Below the pieces are notes generated by a model. It worked only from the letters and a program-made list of their open reading frames with translations, was not told the origin of the DNA and searched no databases. From positions 1-64,000 of the forward strand of contig NZ_JALJXJ010000007.1 of the NCBI RefSeq assembly GCF_024170005.1: a stretch of DNA of 64,000 nt. The letters are read 5' to 3'. The position numbers and the translations under genes are program-made. This document shows, one piece after another, positions 1 through 9,150 of this stretch. How positions within the stretch are numbered: position 1 is the first letter of the stretch; each line of letters begins with the position of its first letter. Source of the DNA: Azospirillum lipoferum. Its GTDB lineage: Bacteria; Pseudomonadota; Alphaproteobacteria; Azospirillales; Azospirillaceae.

Positions 1-1089
1 GCCGACCTGTCGAAGAGCTGGCGGCCCTACCGGGTGACGAAGATCGTCGACGAGACGCCGGAGATCCGCTCCTTCCACCTGCAACCGGCCGATGGAGCGG
101 GCCTGCTTGCCCATGCCGCCGGTCAGCATCTGCCGATCCGCGTGACGGTTCCCGGCGCGGAGAAGCCCGTCGTCCGCACCTACACCCTGTCCGCCGCACC
201 GTCCGACGGCCTCTACCGCATCAGCGTCAAGCGGGAGGGGCTGGTGTCGCGCTTCCTCCATGACACCATCCGCGCCGGCGATTTCATCGAAGCGCGCGCA
301 CCGGACGGCGGTTTCACCATCGACCCCCACGGGACGCGGCCGGCGGTGCTGCTGGCCGGCGGCATCGGGATCACGCCGCTGCTGGCGATGCTGCGCCACA
401 TCATCTACGAGGGGCTGCGCAAACAGCGGATGCGGCCGACCATCCTGATCCAGGCGGCGCGTTCGAAGTCCGATCGCCCCTTCGAGCGGGAAATCGCCGA
501 ACTGGTGAACGCCGCGCAAGGGGCGGTCAGATGGATCCGGGTTCTCAGCGACCCCGGCTCGGCCGAGGAAGGCGTCGACTATGACGCGGCCGGCCGCATC
601 GACATGGCCCTGCTGACCCGTTTCCTGCCGTTCGACGACTATGATTTCTACCTGTGCGGCCCGCCGTCCTTCACGCAGGCGCTCTATGACGGGCTGCGGG
701 GCCGCAACATCGCCGACGGGCGGATCCATGCCGAGGCCTTCGGACCGTCGTCGTTGAAACGCACGGCCGATGCCGGCGCCGCACCCGCCGTCCGTCCCCC
801 GCCGTCGACCAGGCCGGTGCCGGTGGCCTTCATGACGTCCCTGAAGGAGGACCGCTGGACACCCGCCTCCGGCACTCTGCTGGAACTGGCGGAAGCCCGC
901 GGCCTGGAGCCCGAATACAGCTGCCGCGAAGGCACCTGCGGCACCTGCCGGACCAAGTTGCTCAAGGGTGCGGTGACCTATGTCCGCGAACCGACCGCCA
1001 GCGTCGCCGACGACGAGGTCCTGATCTGCAGCGCCGTGCCCGCCGACGTGGGGCCGGACGGGGAAAACCGCATCCAGCTCGCCCTCTGA
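1..1089 (+). CDS. FAD/NAD(P)H oxidoreductase with C-terminal 2Fe-2S ferredoxin domain (5' partial)
   Basis: The reading frame is open to the left edge (first codons give [12 protein letters not shown]), so the N-terminus lies outside the window; family relatives often carry an extra N-terminal domain there. What is visible is a ferredoxin-reductase module: an FAD-binding RTYTLS motif, an NAD-binding [11 protein letters not shown] loop and a CGPP motif near the end of the NAD domain. A plant-type 2Fe-2S domain follows, with cysteines in [11 protein letters not shown] and a fourth in LICSA. Such proteins pass electrons from NAD(P)H through FAD to the iron-sulfur cluster and on to an oxygenase or other acceptor in the cytoplasm. 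The partner is not identifiable here. It ends 50 bp before the DUF1348 gene. Confidence 0.85.
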   Translation, partial: ADLSKSWRPYRVTKIVDETPEIRSFHLQPADGAGLLAHAAGQHLPIRVTVPGAEKPVVRTYTLSAAPSDGLYRISVKREGLVSRFLHDTIRAGDFIEARAPDGGFTIDPHGTRPAVLLAGGIGITPLLAMLRHIIYEGLRKQRMRPTILIQAARSKSDRPFEREIAELVNAAQGAVRWIRVLSDPGSAEEGVDYDAAGRIDMALLTRFLPFDDYDFYLCGPPSFTQALYDGLRGRNIADGRIHAEAFGPSSLKRTADAGAAPAVRPPPSTRPVPVAFMTSLKEDRWTPASGTLLELAEARGLEPEYSCREGTCGTCRTKLLKGAVTYVREPTASVADDEVLICSAVPADVGPDGENRIQLAL

Positions 1090-1139
1090 GGCCCTCACCC
1101 CTTTGCCCAACTCATTCTTCCCAACCCAAGGAGTCTGCC

Positions 1140-1604
1140 ATGTCCCGTCCGCCGCTTCCCCCCTTCACAGAAGAATCCGCGATCGAGAAGGTCCGGCTTG
1201 CCGAAGACGGCTGGAACAGCCGCGATCCGGCGAAGGTCGCTCTCGCCTATACCGAGGACAGCCGCTGGCGCAATCGTGCCGAGTTCGTCACCGGCCGCGC
1301 CGAGGTCCAGGCCTTCCTCACCCGCAAGTGGAACAAGGAGCTTGAATACCGGCTGATCAAGGAACTCTGGGCCTTTGCCGGGAACCGCATCGCCGTGCGC
1401 TACGCCTACGAGTATCGCGACGACAGCGGCCAGTGGTACCGCGCCTATGGCAACGAGAACTGGGAGTTCGCCGAGGATGGACTGATGCGCGCCCGGCACG
1501 CCAGCATCAACGAACACCCGATCGCCGAGGCGGACCGCAAGTTCCATTGGCCGCTCGGCCGCCGGCCCGACGACCATCCCGGTCTCAGCCATTTCGGCTT
1601 CTGA
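1140..1604 (+). CDS. DUF1348 / SnoaL-like nuclear transport factor 2 family protein
   Basis: A 154-residue protein matching the DUF1348 group of the NTF2/SnoaL-like cone fold, a fold that covers cyclases, isomerases and non-catalytic pockets. Family hallmarks are the N-terminal helix with GWNSRDP, the EDSRWRNR segment and the C-terminal [19 protein letters not shown] tail, which is highly conserved in this family. There is no signal peptide and the protein should be cytoplasmic. AAGGAG precedes the ATG at usual spacing. It lies 50 bp downstream of the oxidoreductase on the same strand and could be co-transcribed with it. The biochemical role of DUF1348 is not established, so no reaction is assigned. 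Confidence 0.8.
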   Translation: MSRPPLPPFTEESAIEKVRLAEDGWNSRDPAKVALAYTEDSRWRNRAEFVTGRAEVQAFLTRKWNKELEYRLIKELWAFAGNRIAVRYAYEYRDDSGQWYRAYGNENWEFAEDGLMRARHASINEHPIAEADRKFHWPLGRRPDDHPGLSHFGF

Positions 1605-1612
1605 CGCCTCTT

Positions 1613-2503
1613 TTAAAGCCTCCAGGAGCCGAGCAGCACTTCGAGGAAACGCGCCGCCATCGGTGAAAGGATGGCGCCGTGCCGTCTGACGACGCCGATC
1701 GTCCGGGATATCTTCGGATGACCCAGCGGCAGCGTCATGATGATGGGATGGCCGGAGGAGGGGGTGGCGAGCTTGGGCAACACCGCGACGCCAAGCCCCG
1801 CCTCCACCAGCCCGAGCGAACTGGCAAGGTGCGTGATCTCGTAGGACCAGCTCATCTTCAGGCCATGCTGCGCCAGGGCGTTGTCGATCAGCGCCCGGTT
1901 GCCGCTGGTCCGGCCCACGGTGATCACCCGGTGGGCGGCCAGTTCCTCCCAGTTCACCACCTTGTGCGATGCCAGCGGATGGTCGTGCCGGCAGGCGACG
2001 ACGAAGGGATCCTCGGCCAGCGGCGTGAATTCGATGTCCGGGTGCGAGGTGCCGATGAAGTTGATGCCGAAATCGGCCTCGCCACGCGCCACAGCCTCCA
2101 GCCCCTCGTTGGCGCCGAGATCCAGGATGCGGATGCGGATGCGCGGGAAGGCGATGCTGAAGCGGCTGATCGCGTTCGGCAGGAAATAGAACACCGCCGT
2201 CGGAACCGACGCGATGGTGATCTGGCCGCCGCTGCGGGCGCCGAGATCGCTGATCCCCAGCAGCGACGTTTCGAATTCGTCCAGGAAGCGCCGGACCTTG
2301 GGCATGAAGTCGCGCCCCACCATCGTCAGCGCGACATGGCGGGTCGAGCGTTCGAACAGCGCCACGCCCAGCATGTCCTCCAGCTTCTGGATGCGGCGGC
2401 TGAGCGCCGGCTGCGACAGGTTCAGCAGCTCCGCGGCACGATTGAAGCTGCCCAGTTCCGCCACCGCGACGAACGCCTTCAAATCCACCAGTTCGAAATT
2501 CAT
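1613..2503 (-). CDS. LysR family transcriptional regulator (probable regulator of the adjacent tautomerase/permease pair)
   Basis: A 296-residue LysR protein. It has an N-terminal winged helix-turn-helix (FNRAAELLNLSQPALSRRIQ) and a periplasmic-binding-protein-like effector domain. I place the start at MNFELVDLKAF, which fits the LysR family; an upstream in-frame start at 2569 would add 22 residues of unlike sequence and run into the divergent promoter. It is transcribed away from the 4-oxalomesaconate tautomerase gene with 142 bp between starts, the usual arrangement for a LysR activator and its target. The inducer is probably an aromatic or dicarboxylate catabolite (inference). Its 3' end faces the DUF1348 gene with 8 bp between. 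Confidence 0.88.
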   Translation of the reverse strand: MNFELVDLKAFVAVAELGSFNRAAELLNLSQPALSRRIQKLEDMLGVALFERSTRHVALTMVGRDFMPKVRRFLDEFETSLLGISDLGARSGGQITIASVPTAVFYFLPNAISRFSIAFPRIRIRILDLGANEGLEAVARGEADFGINFIGTSHPDIEFTPLAEDPFVVACRHDHPLASHKVVNWEELAAHRVITVGRTSGNRALIDNALAQHGLKMSWSYEITHLASSLGLVEAGLGVAVLPKLATPSSGHPIIMTLPLGHPKISRTIGVVRRHGAILSPMAARFLEVLLGSWRL

Positions 2504-2522
2504 GCCCAGCTCCAAGGCGTAC

Positions 2523-2562
2523 GCATTGATGCGTGAAACGGAATAATATCCCGAATCAATGC
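2523..2562. promoter_or_regulatory. Candidate LysR operator: inverted repeat in divergent promoter
   Basis: The 142-bp divergent interval (2504-2645) holds an inverted repeat with 8-bp arms GCATTGAT (2523-2530) and ATCAATGC (2555-2562) around an AT-rich centre. It is the most symmetrical element between the LysR gene and the tautomerase gene. Assignment as operator is inference from position and symmetry. Confidence 0.35.
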
Positions 2563-2645
2563 ATTTCACAAATATGGTTCGCGATCGGAATATCGGCGCA
2601 TCGGCTTTCCTCGCCCATTGGCGACCTCAAGAGAAACCAAGCGCC

Positions 2646-3779
2646 ATGACCAATCCGATGAACCGGCAGATCGGCATTCCCTGCGTGATGATGCGCGGCG
2701 GGACCTCCCGCGGGCCATTCTTCCTGGCGTCCGACCTTCCCGCCCGTCCGGCGGAGCGCGACGCCCTCCTGCTTTCGGTGATGGGGGCGGGGAACGATCT
2801 CGGGATCGACGGCATCGGCGGCGGCAACCCGCTGACCAGCAAGGCCGCCATCGTCGGTCCCGCCACCCGGGCCGGTGCCGACGTGGATTACCTGTTCGCC
2901 CAGGTGCGGGTGCAGGAAGGTGTGGTCGACACCTCGCCCAACTGCGGCAACATGCTGGCAGCCGTCGGCCCCTTCGCCATCGAATCCGGGCTGGTCCCGG
3001 CCGTGGACGGCGTCACGGTGGTGCGCATCCACAACGTCAACACCGGCAAGCTGATCGAGGCCCGGATCCAGACCCCTGGCGGACAGGTGGTCTATGAGGG
3101 CGAGGCCGTGATCGACGGCGTGCCCGGCACCGCCGCCCCCATCCATCTCTCCTTTCTGGATGCCGCCGGCGCCAACACCGGCCGGCTGCTGCCGACCGGT
3201 GCGCCGGCCGACCTGATCCATGGGGATTTTGGCGGCATCGAGGTCTCCTGCATCGACGCCGCCATCCCGGTGATGCTGGTCCGCGCCACCGATCTCGGCA
3301 AGACCGGCTACGAGCCGACCGACAGCTACCGGGCCGACCGCGCGTTCATGGCCCGGCTGGAGGCGCTGCGCGTCGAGGCCGGCCGCCGCATGGGCTTTGC
3401 CAACGCGGCCGGCATGGTGATCCCCAAGCCGGTCCTGCTGGCCCCGCCGACGCGCGGCGGCACGCTGTCCGTGCGCTATTTCATGCCGCATGACTGCCAC
3501 CGGGCTTTGGCCATCACCGGCGCCGTCGCCACCGCCACCGCCTGCACCATTCCGGGAACCGTGGCCGCCGCGTTGGTGGGACGGTTCGACATGCCCGGCG
3601 ACGTCATATTCGAACATCCGGCCGGTCAGCTGACCGTCCGTCTTGAAGCTGGGGCCGGCCAATCCACCCTGACCACGGCCGCCCCGATCGCCAGCATCCT
3701 GCGCACCGCGCGGCGCCTGTTCGAGGGAACCGTGTTCGCACGGCCGCCGGCCCCGCCGCAGGCCGCCCTTGCGGCCTGA
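2646..3779 (+). CDS. galD: 4-oxalomesaconate tautomerase (PrpF/GalD family)
   Basis: A 377-residue PrpF-superfamily protein with the diaminopimelate-epimerase-like two-lobe fold. Visible landmarks are GGTSRG at residues 18-23, the GIGGGNPLTSK segment near residue 57 and the catalytic-type cysteine in DTSPNCGN (Cys100). GalD converts the keto tautomer of 4-oxalomesaconate to the enol form in gallate and protocatechuate 4,5-cleavage pathways; the related PrpF isomerises 2-methylaconitate. The protein reads closer to GalD in length and in the MMRGGTSRG start, and no methylcitrate genes are nearby. The start is taken at the ATG of MTNPMNRQIGIP; an in-frame ATG at 2559 would add 29 non-family residues. 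A dicarboxylate permease follows 28 bp later. Confidence 0.75.
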   Translation: MTNPMNRQIGIPCVMMRGGTSRGPFFLASDLPARPAERDALLLSVMGAGNDLGIDGIGGGNPLTSKAAIVGPATRAGADVDYLFAQVRVQEGVVDTSPNCGNMLAAVGPFAIESGLVPAVDGVTVVRIHNVNTGKLIEARIQTPGGQVVYEGEAVIDGVPGTAAPIHLSFLDAAGANTGRLLPTGAPADLIHGDFGGIEVSCIDAAIPVMLVRATDLGKTGYEPTDSYRADRAFMARLEALRVEAGRRMGFANAAGMVIPKPVLLAPPTRGGTLSVRYFMPHDCHRALAITGAVATATACTIPGTVAAALVGRFDMPGDVIFEHPAGQLTVRLEAGAGQSTLTTAAPIASILRTARRLFEGTVFARPPAPPQAALAA

Positions 3780-3807
3780 CGCAACAGCATACAAAGGAGG
3801 AAACGCA

Positions 3808-5187
3808 ATGCGTCCACAAGCGGGCACCCACACTCCGGCGCCGACCAAATCCAAGGCCCTTTACAAGGCCCTCTATTTCCAGGTCGTCGTCGGCCTCACC
3901 CTCGGCATCCTGGCCGGTCATTTCTGGCCGGACTTCGGGGCCTCCCTGAAGCCGCTGGGTGACGGATTCGTCAAGCTGGTCAAGATGATGATCGCGCCGG
4001 TGGTCTTCTGCACCATCGTCAGCGGCATCACCAGCCTCAACGACACCCGCGAGATCGGCAAGACGCTGGTCAAGTCGATGGCGCTGTTCTATGCGCTGAC
4101 GGCGGCGGCGCTCCTCATCGGGCTGGCCGCGGTCATCATCATCGAGCCCGGCGTCGGCATGCATGTGTCGCCGTCGTCGCTCGACCCCGCGGTGGCGGCG
4201 CGCTACGCCAAGCAGGCGGCGCCAGTCGGCTTCACCGATTTCGTGCTGCACATCATCCCGCATTCCTTCTTCGGCGCCTTCGCCGAGGGCGAGGTGCTGC
4301 CGGTGCTGCTGATCTCCGTGCTGGTCGGCTTCGGGCTGACGCGGGTCGGCAAGGCCGGCGAGCCGGTGGTCCAGGGCATCGACTCCTTCTCCCACGTGCT
4401 GTTCGCTGCCTTCGGCTTCATCATGAAGCTGGCCCCGGTCGGCGCCTTCGGCGCGATGGCCTTCACCGTCGGCAAATACGGCATCAACAGCATCGGCTCG
4501 CTCGGCCTGCTGATCCTCACCTTCTATGTCGCCTGCGTCTTCTTCCTGGTGGCGATCATCGGCACGCTGGCCCGGCTGCACGGCTTCAGCCTGTGGAAGG
4601 TCCTGCGTTACTTCCGCGAGGAACTGCTGATCGTGCTCGGCACCTCGTCGTCCGAACCGGTGCTGCCGCGCGTGTTGCAGAAGCTGGAAGCGCTGGGCTG
4701 CAAGAAGGGCGTTTCCGGCCTCGTGCTGCCGATGGGCTACTCCTTCAACCTCGACGGCACGGCGATCTATCTGACCCTGGCCTCGCTGTTCATCGCCCAG
4801 GCCTGCGACATCCACCTGTCGGCCGGCCAGATCTTCGCCATGCTCGGCGTGATGCTGCTGACCTCCAAGGGTGCCGCCGGCGTCACCGGCAGCGGCTTCG
4901 TCGCCCTGGTCGCCACGCTGACGGTGATGCCGGACCTGCCGGTGGCCGGTGTCGCGCTGCTGGTCGGCATCGACCGCTTCATGTCCGAAGCCCGCGCCCT
5001 GACCAGCATCATCAGCAACTGCGTCGCCAGCATCGTCGTCTCGATCTGGGAGAACGCCTGCGACCGCGAGGTCCTGCACCGCGAGCTGAACCAGGGCTGT
5101 GCCGCCACCGAGCGGTCGCAGGAATCGACGGGCGGCATCCCGGTCATGCCGCTGGCCGCCCGGGCGTCCGCCCAGCCGTCGCCCTGA
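3808..5187 (+). CDS. dctA: C4-dicarboxylate:cation symporter DctA
   Basis: A 459-residue member of the DAACS (glutamate/C4-dicarboxylate symporter) family in the inner membrane. It imports succinate, fumarate, malate or related dicarboxylates with protons or sodium. Evidence includes the N-terminal helix with LYFQVVVGLTLGILAGHFWP, the LGTSSSEPVLPR hairpin, the SFNLDGTAIY helix and the TSKGAAGVTGSGF hairpin, all diagnostic substrate-binding elements. The start ATG at 3808 has a strong AAAGGAGG ribosome site 7 bases upstream (3793-3800). Pairing with a 4-oxalomesaconate tautomerase suggests uptake of a di- or tricarboxylic catabolite of the aromatic pathway rather than general succinate uptake (inference). 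Confidence 0.9.
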   Translation: MRPQAGTHTPAPTKSKALYKALYFQVVVGLTLGILAGHFWPDFGASLKPLGDGFVKLVKMMIAPVVFCTIVSGITSLNDTREIGKTLVKSMALFYALTAAALLIGLAAVIIIEPGVGMHVSPSSLDPAVAARYAKQAAPVGFTDFVLHIIPHSFFGAFAEGEVLPVLLISVLVGFGLTRVGKAGEPVVQGIDSFSHVLFAAFGFIMKLAPVGAFGAMAFTVGKYGINSIGSLGLLILTFYVACVFFLVAIIGTLARLHGFSLWKVLRYFREELLIVLGTSSSEPVLPRVLQKLEALGCKKGVSGLVLPMGYSFNLDGTAIYLTLASLFIAQACDIHLSAGQIFAMLGVMLLTSKGAAGVTGSGFVALVATLTVMPDLPVAGVALLVGIDRFMSEARALTSIISNCVASIVVSIWENACDREVLHRELNQGCAATERSQESTGGIPVMPLAARASAQPSP

Positions 5188-5220
5188 TCCTTCCACGCCT
5201 TGCATGGCAGTGGACCGGGG

Positions 5221-5883
5221 TTAAAGCGTAGAGAGCACCGCGGCCAGGTCCCGCAGATCGGCGATGGTCGGCGTTCCTTCGGGGAAGGGATGCCGGCCAT
5301 CGCGATCGCGCACCCCGACGAAGGGCAGGTCGAGGGCCGTCGCCGCCGCATAATCCTGAACGGCATCGCCGACGAACGCCACGCGCTCGCGGCGCAGGCC
5401 ATGGCGGGCCAGCAGCATCGCCGCCGTCTCCGCCTTGCCCGGCGGGCTGCCATGGACGGAGACGAAGCGGTCGGCCATGCCCCGCCGCTCGACGATGCGA
5501 AGCATTTCCTCGTGCGGCGTCGCGGAAATGATGAACAGCGAGGGACGGCCGGCATGCGTGGCGAGGAACTCCGTCGCACCGGGAATCTCGGCGCAGGCGA
5601 TCACCGCCTCCTCCACCGCTGCGGCGAAGCCGTCGACCAGGCGGTCCAGCCGTTCCTCGTCGAGGACGCGGCCGAGCAGGTCGCGTTCGAAGCGCGCCAG
5701 CTTTTCGCGCCGCGGCATGCCGCCGTTGTCGCGGTGATAGGCGCGGATGGCGTCCTGCACCGCCGGTCCGTCGTCGGCGTACAGCGTGGCGAAGGTTTCC
5801 CCCTTCAGGTGGTTGGAATCGCACAGCACGCCGTCGAAGTCGAAAATGACCGCGTCCCATCGTTCCTGAAGCATGCCGTCCAT
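5221..5883 (-). CDS. HAD family hydrolase (phosphoglycolate phosphatase-like)
   Basis: A 220-residue HAD-superfamily phosphatase. Motif I is DFDGVLCDSN with nucleophile and acid/base aspartates at about residues 15 and 17. Motif II is the IISAT strand and motif IV is FVGDAVQDY. The helical cap between motifs I and II indicates subclass I, like phosphoglycolate phosphatase or beta-phosphoglucomutase. The start at 5883 (MDGMLQERW) or the ATG nine bases downstream are equally possible. The gene lies 113 bp downstream of an MFS transporter gene on the same strand, with a tandem 14-bp repeat in the gap. The substrate cannot be read from the sequence. Its 3' end converges with dctA, 33 bp away. Confidence 0.82.
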   Translation of the reverse strand: MDGMLQERWDAVIFDFDGVLCDSNHLKGETFATLYADDGPAVQDAIRAYHRDNGGMPRREKLARFERDLLGRVLDEERLDRLVDGFAAAVEEAVIACAEIPGATEFLATHAGRPSLFIISATPHEEMLRIVERRGMADRFVSVHGSPPGKAETAAMLLARHGLRRERVAFVGDAVQDYAAATALDLPFVGVRDRDGRHPFPEGTPTIADLRDLAAVLSTL

Positions 5884-5938
5884 CCCGCGCTCATCCCCTG
5901 CTTTTGACTGCCGCCGACCATCCGACCCGGCGGCGGGG

Positions 5939-5966
5939 CAGTGTGATCCATTCAGTGTGATCCATT
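5939..5966. repeat. Tandem direct repeat, 14 bp x 2
   Basis: CAGTGTGATCCATT occurs twice with no spacer (5939-5952 and 5953-5966), in the gap upstream of the HAD hydrolase gene. It may be a simple tandem duplication or a pair of regulator half-sites; nothing else supports either reading. Confidence 0.8.
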
Positions 5967-5996
5967 CACCGGCCATCAGCAATCCGCGCCGATGGG

Positions 5997-7193
5997 TCAG
6001 ACGCCGGCCGCCGGCTGCGGCGCCATGGCGGCGGCTGGCCGCAGGGCGCGGCGGGCCAGTTCGAAGGGGATCAGCCCGATGGCGACCGTCGCCAGCAGGC
6101 CGCAGCCCAGCCCGACGGTGGCGAGATCGCTGCCGGTCCAGTCGCGGATCAGCCCCGCCAGAATCTGGATGAGGGTCATCAGGACGTAGAAGACGGTCAT
6201 GAACCATCCGAGCGACCAGGCGGTGTCGGCCGGGGCGGAGTGCCGGGCGGGAAGCGCGAGGATGCCGCCGGCCGGCAGACCGAGGAACAGGCCGGCGACG
6301 ATGCAGCTCGCCGCCGGGGGTGCCCCCAGGGCGAAAGCCATTCCGGCTGCCGCCGCCCCCAGCGACCCGATAGCGACCGGCAACAGCGGCCGGCGGGAGC
6401 GGTCGATCAGCAGGCCGCCCAGCGGCATGGTCGCCATGGTCACCCACACGGTCAGGCTGACGGTACGCGACGCCTCGGCCACCGACAGGCCGGTGGAGGC
6501 CAGCAGGGCCGGCGCATAGGTCAGGAAGATCACCTGTCCGACATTGTAGGCGGTCCAGATGATGCCGGCCAGCGTCGGCAGGATGCTTTGCCGCCGCAGG
6601 ATCAGGCGCAGGCTGGGCATGCCGCGGTGCGCCGTGACGGTGCCGGCGGGCGAGCGGTAGGTGACGGCCACCAGCACCGCCACGGTCAGGCAGACCAGTG
6701 TCGTCAGATGGTAGGCCCAGCGCCAGGATGCCGCCTCGGCGATCGCCGGGAACACCGCCAGCGAGACGGCCAGCCCGAACTGCCAGCTGATGAACACGAT
6801 GGACAGCGCCGTCGACAGGTCGCGGTCGCGGAACCATTCGGCCACCATCGCCGACACCAGAACGCTCAGCACCGCATTGCCAGCCCCGCCGAGCAGCCGC
6901 CCGGCCATGGCGGTGTCGTAGTCGTGGCCGGCGGAGAACAGCGCGCTGCCGCCGGCCAGCAGAAGCAGGCTGAAGACCGCCAGCCGCTTCAGCCCGAACC
7001 GGCTGCTCAGCATGCCTGCCGGCAGGGCCAGCACGATCCCCGGCAGCATGAACAGCCCCATCAGCTGACCGAGGGCGGCATAGTCGATGCCCAGATCCGT
7101 CCGCGCGAACGGCATCACGGCACCGAGGATCTGGAATTCCAGCGCCATGCAGGTGCGCGCGAGGAACAGGATGCCAAGGATGAACCAACGCAT
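5997..7193 (-). CDS. MFS transporter
   Basis: A 398-residue major facilitator superfamily protein with about twelve hydrophobic segments starting directly at MRWFILGILFLART. The first cytoplasmic loop motif appears as GMLSSRFGLKR. The order of segments and the short termini fit a drug/metabolite MFS permease of the inner membrane. The substrate is not recognisable. It is the first gene of a minus-strand pair with the HAD hydrolase. The 144 bp upstream separates it from the 3' end of a LysR gene on the same strand, so it probably has its own promoter. Confidence 0.82.
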   Translation of the reverse strand: MRWFILGILFLARTCMALEFQILGAVMPFARTDLGIDYAALGQLMGLFMLPGIVLALPAGMLSSRFGLKRLAVFSLLLLAGGSALFSAGHDYDTAMAGRLLGGAGNAVLSVLVSAMVAEWFRDRDLSTALSIVFISWQFGLAVSLAVFPAIAEAASWRWAYHLTTLVCLTVAVLVAVTYRSPAGTVTAHRGMPSLRLILRRQSILPTLAGIIWTAYNVGQVIFLTYAPALLASTGLSVAEASRTVSLTVWVTMATMPLGGLLIDRSRRPLLPVAIGSLGAAAAGMAFALGAPPAASCIVAGLFLGLPAGGILALPARHSAPADTAWSLGWFMTVFYVLMTLIQILAGLIRDWTGSDLATVGLGCGLLATVAIGLIPFELARRALRPAAAMAPQPAAGV

Positions 7194-7337
7194 GGTTGCC
7201 GCCTTTCCGTATCGACGGCGATTTTCAACATGCCGGGGCCGGAAGGGAAGCCTTATCGTTTCCGGGTATGATTGTATTGCACGCGAAACGTTGGGCGAAG
7301 GGCAGGCCGTCGGCCACGCCCGATCATTTGAAAGCGG

Positions 7338-8270
7338 CTATGGCGAGGGGGGACGGGACGGTTTGCCGGACTTCGATCCCTCCCGGTGGCGCCGCACATG
7401 GTCGATCAGGGCGCGGAGCTTGGGCGTCACCGTGCGCCGGCTCGGAAAATACAGGAAGAAGCCGGCGAAGGGCGGCAGCCAGTCGTCGAGGATCGAGACG
7501 AGTTCCCCACGCTCCAGATAGGGCTGGAACGTCTCTTCCATGCCGAAGGTGATGCCGGCGCCGGCAAGTGCCGTGCGGAGCATTAGCAGCATGTCGTTGG
7601 TGGTGATCTGCGGTTCGACCGACACGTCGAAGGCGTGTCCGTCCTTCTCGAACTCCCAGCGATAGGGCGCCGTGTCCGGCTGCGTCCGCCAGCCGATGCA
7701 GCGGTGGCGGACGAGGTCGCGCGGGTGCAGCGGTATGCCATGGCGCGCCAGATAGCCCGGTGTCGCCACCGCGATCTGTCGCTGGTCGCCGGTCAGCGGC
7801 ACCGCGATCATGTCACGCTCGATGACCTCACCCAGGCGTACCCCCGCATCGAAGCCGGCGGCGACGATGTCGAACTCCAGGTCCGTCACGGTCACGTCGA
7901 GCGTGACGCCGGGATAGGCCTCGCTGAAGGAGGCGATCAGCGGCCCGGACAGGAACCGCTCGGCGATCGAGGTGGCGGCGATCCGCAGCAGGCCACGCGG
8001 TTCCGCCGCCGAGCCGGACAGCGCGTCGATGGCGCTCGCGATCTCGGCCAGCGGAGCTGAGACCTGCGCCAGGAACCGCTCGCCGGCTTCGGTCAGCCGC
8101 ACGCTGCGGGTGGTGCGCAGGAACAGTGCCTGGCCGAGTGCGGCCTCAAGCCTTTGCACGCCCTGGCTGACGGCCGAGCGCGTCACCCCGAGGCGGTCCG
8201 CCGCCGCCCGGAAATTGCCGGTCTCCGCCACCGCGGCAAACAGGGGCAGCAGGTTCAGGTCGATCTGCAT
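7338..8270 (-). CDS. LysR family transcriptional regulator
   Basis: A 310-residue LysR protein. It has an N-terminal winged helix-turn-helix (FRAAADRLGVTRSAVSQGVQRLE) and an effector-binding domain ending in a proline- and arginine-rich tail. The sequence resembles the subgroup that controls divergent oxidoreductases, with LFLRTTRSVRLTEAG in the wing. It is transcribed away from the SDR gene at 8418. A near-perfect T-N11-A palindrome begins two bases upstream of its ATG, so autoregulation and control of the SDR are both likely. Confidence 0.88.
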   Translation of the reverse strand: MQIDLNLLPLFAAVAETGNFRAAADRLGVTRSAVSQGVQRLEAALGQALFLRTTRSVRLTEAGERFLAQVSAPLAEIASAIDALSGSAAEPRGLLRIAATSIAERFLSGPLIASFSEAYPGVTLDVTVTDLEFDIVAAGFDAGVRLGEVIERDMIAVPLTGDQRQIAVATPGYLARHGIPLHPRDLVRHRCIGWRTQPDTAPYRWEFEKDGHAFDVSVEPQITTNDMLLMLRTALAGAGITFGMEETFQPYLERGELVSILDDWLPPFAGFFLYFPSRRTVTPKLRALIDHVRRHREGSKSGKPSRPPSP

Positions 8271-8271
8271 T

Positions 8272-8288
8272 GGTTAGCTGTTCTAACC
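8272..8288. promoter_or_regulatory. LysR box (T-N11-A palindrome)
   Basis: GGTTAG-CTGTT-CTAACC is a perfect inverted repeat with 6-bp arms. It contains the T-N11-A core expected of LysR-type binding sites and lies directly upstream of the LysR start codon in the divergent LysR/SDR interval. Confidence 0.6.
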
Positions 8289-8417
8289 ACAGCGTCCAGT
8301 TATTGGCAAGTTATCTCGACAGCGGCCGCATGCCACCTTGTGGGCATGGACGGCGGGCGCATGGCGCAGTGAGCGCCACGAACCGCTTCCCACAATCAAG
8401 AAAGCCAGGAGACTGTC

Positions 8418-9143
8418 ATGACCATCGACAAGGTCGTTCTCATCACCGGTGCCTCCAGCGGCATCGGCGAAGCCACCGCGCGCGTCCTCGCCCAGGCCGG
8501 CGCCGCCCTGATGCTGGGGGCGCGGCGGACCGCCCGGCTCGACGCGCTCGTCAAGGAGATCCAGGCGAAGGACGGCATGGCCGCCGCCCGCGCCCTCGAC
8601 GTCACCGACCGCTCCAGCATGGAGGGCTTCGTTGCCGAAGCCAGGGAGCGCTTCGGCCGCGTCGACGTCCTCGTCAACAATGCCGGCGTGATGCCGCTGT
8701 CCCCGCTCGCCTCGCTGAAGGTGGAGGAATGGGACCGCATGATCGACGTCAACATCCGCGGCGTGCTCCATGGCATCGCGGCGGTCCTGCCGGTGATGGA
8801 GGCGCAGCGAAGCGGACATGTCGTCAACATCGGTTCGGTCGGCAGCTTCGAGGTGGTGCCGACCTCGGCCGTCTACAGCGCGACCAAATTCGCGGTCAGG
8901 GCCATCACCGACGGATTGCGCCAGGAAAGCGGGACGATCCGCGCGACCTGCATCTATCCCGGCGTCACGCGGTCCGAACTCGCCGACACCATCACCGACG
9001 AAACCGCTGCCCGGGCGATGGTGGAGTACCGCCGCAATGCGATCGACCCGGAAGCGATCGGCCGGGCCGTCCTCTTCGCCATCGAACAGCCGCGGGAGAT
9101 CGGGGTCAACGAGATCACCGTCCGCCCCGTCGCCCGGAGCTAG
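8418..9143 (+). CDS. SDR family NAD(P)-dependent oxidoreductase
   Basis: A 241-residue classical short-chain dehydrogenase/reductase. The cofactor motif TGASSGIG lies at residues 10-17 and NNAG at 87-90. The catalytic Ser-Tyr-Lys are Ser140, Tyr153 and Lys157 (YSATK). Arg36-Arg37 after the second strand (GARR) suggest NADP(H) preference. It is soluble and cytoplasmic. The substrate is unknown; proteins of this length next to a LysR regulator are often annotated as general aldehyde/ketone reductases. It is followed by strong hairpins that probably end transcription. Confidence 0.88.
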   Translation: MTIDKVVLITGASSGIGEATARVLAQAGAALMLGARRTARLDALVKEIQAKDGMAAARALDVTDRSSMEGFVAEARERFGRVDVLVNNAGVMPLSPLASLKVEEWDRMIDVNIRGVLHGIAAVLPVMEAQRSGHVVNIGSVGSFEVVPTSAVYSATKFAVRAITDGLRQESGTIRATCIYPGVTRSELADTITDETAARAMVEYRRNAIDPEAIGRAVLFAIEQPREIGVNEITVRPVARS

Positions 9144-9150
9144 TGTTCGG

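Noticed and set aside
5939..5966. Tandem 14-bp repeat as an attachment or integration site
   Set aside because: There is no integrase or tRNA gene nearby and the copies are directly adjacent, which fits a simple duplication better.
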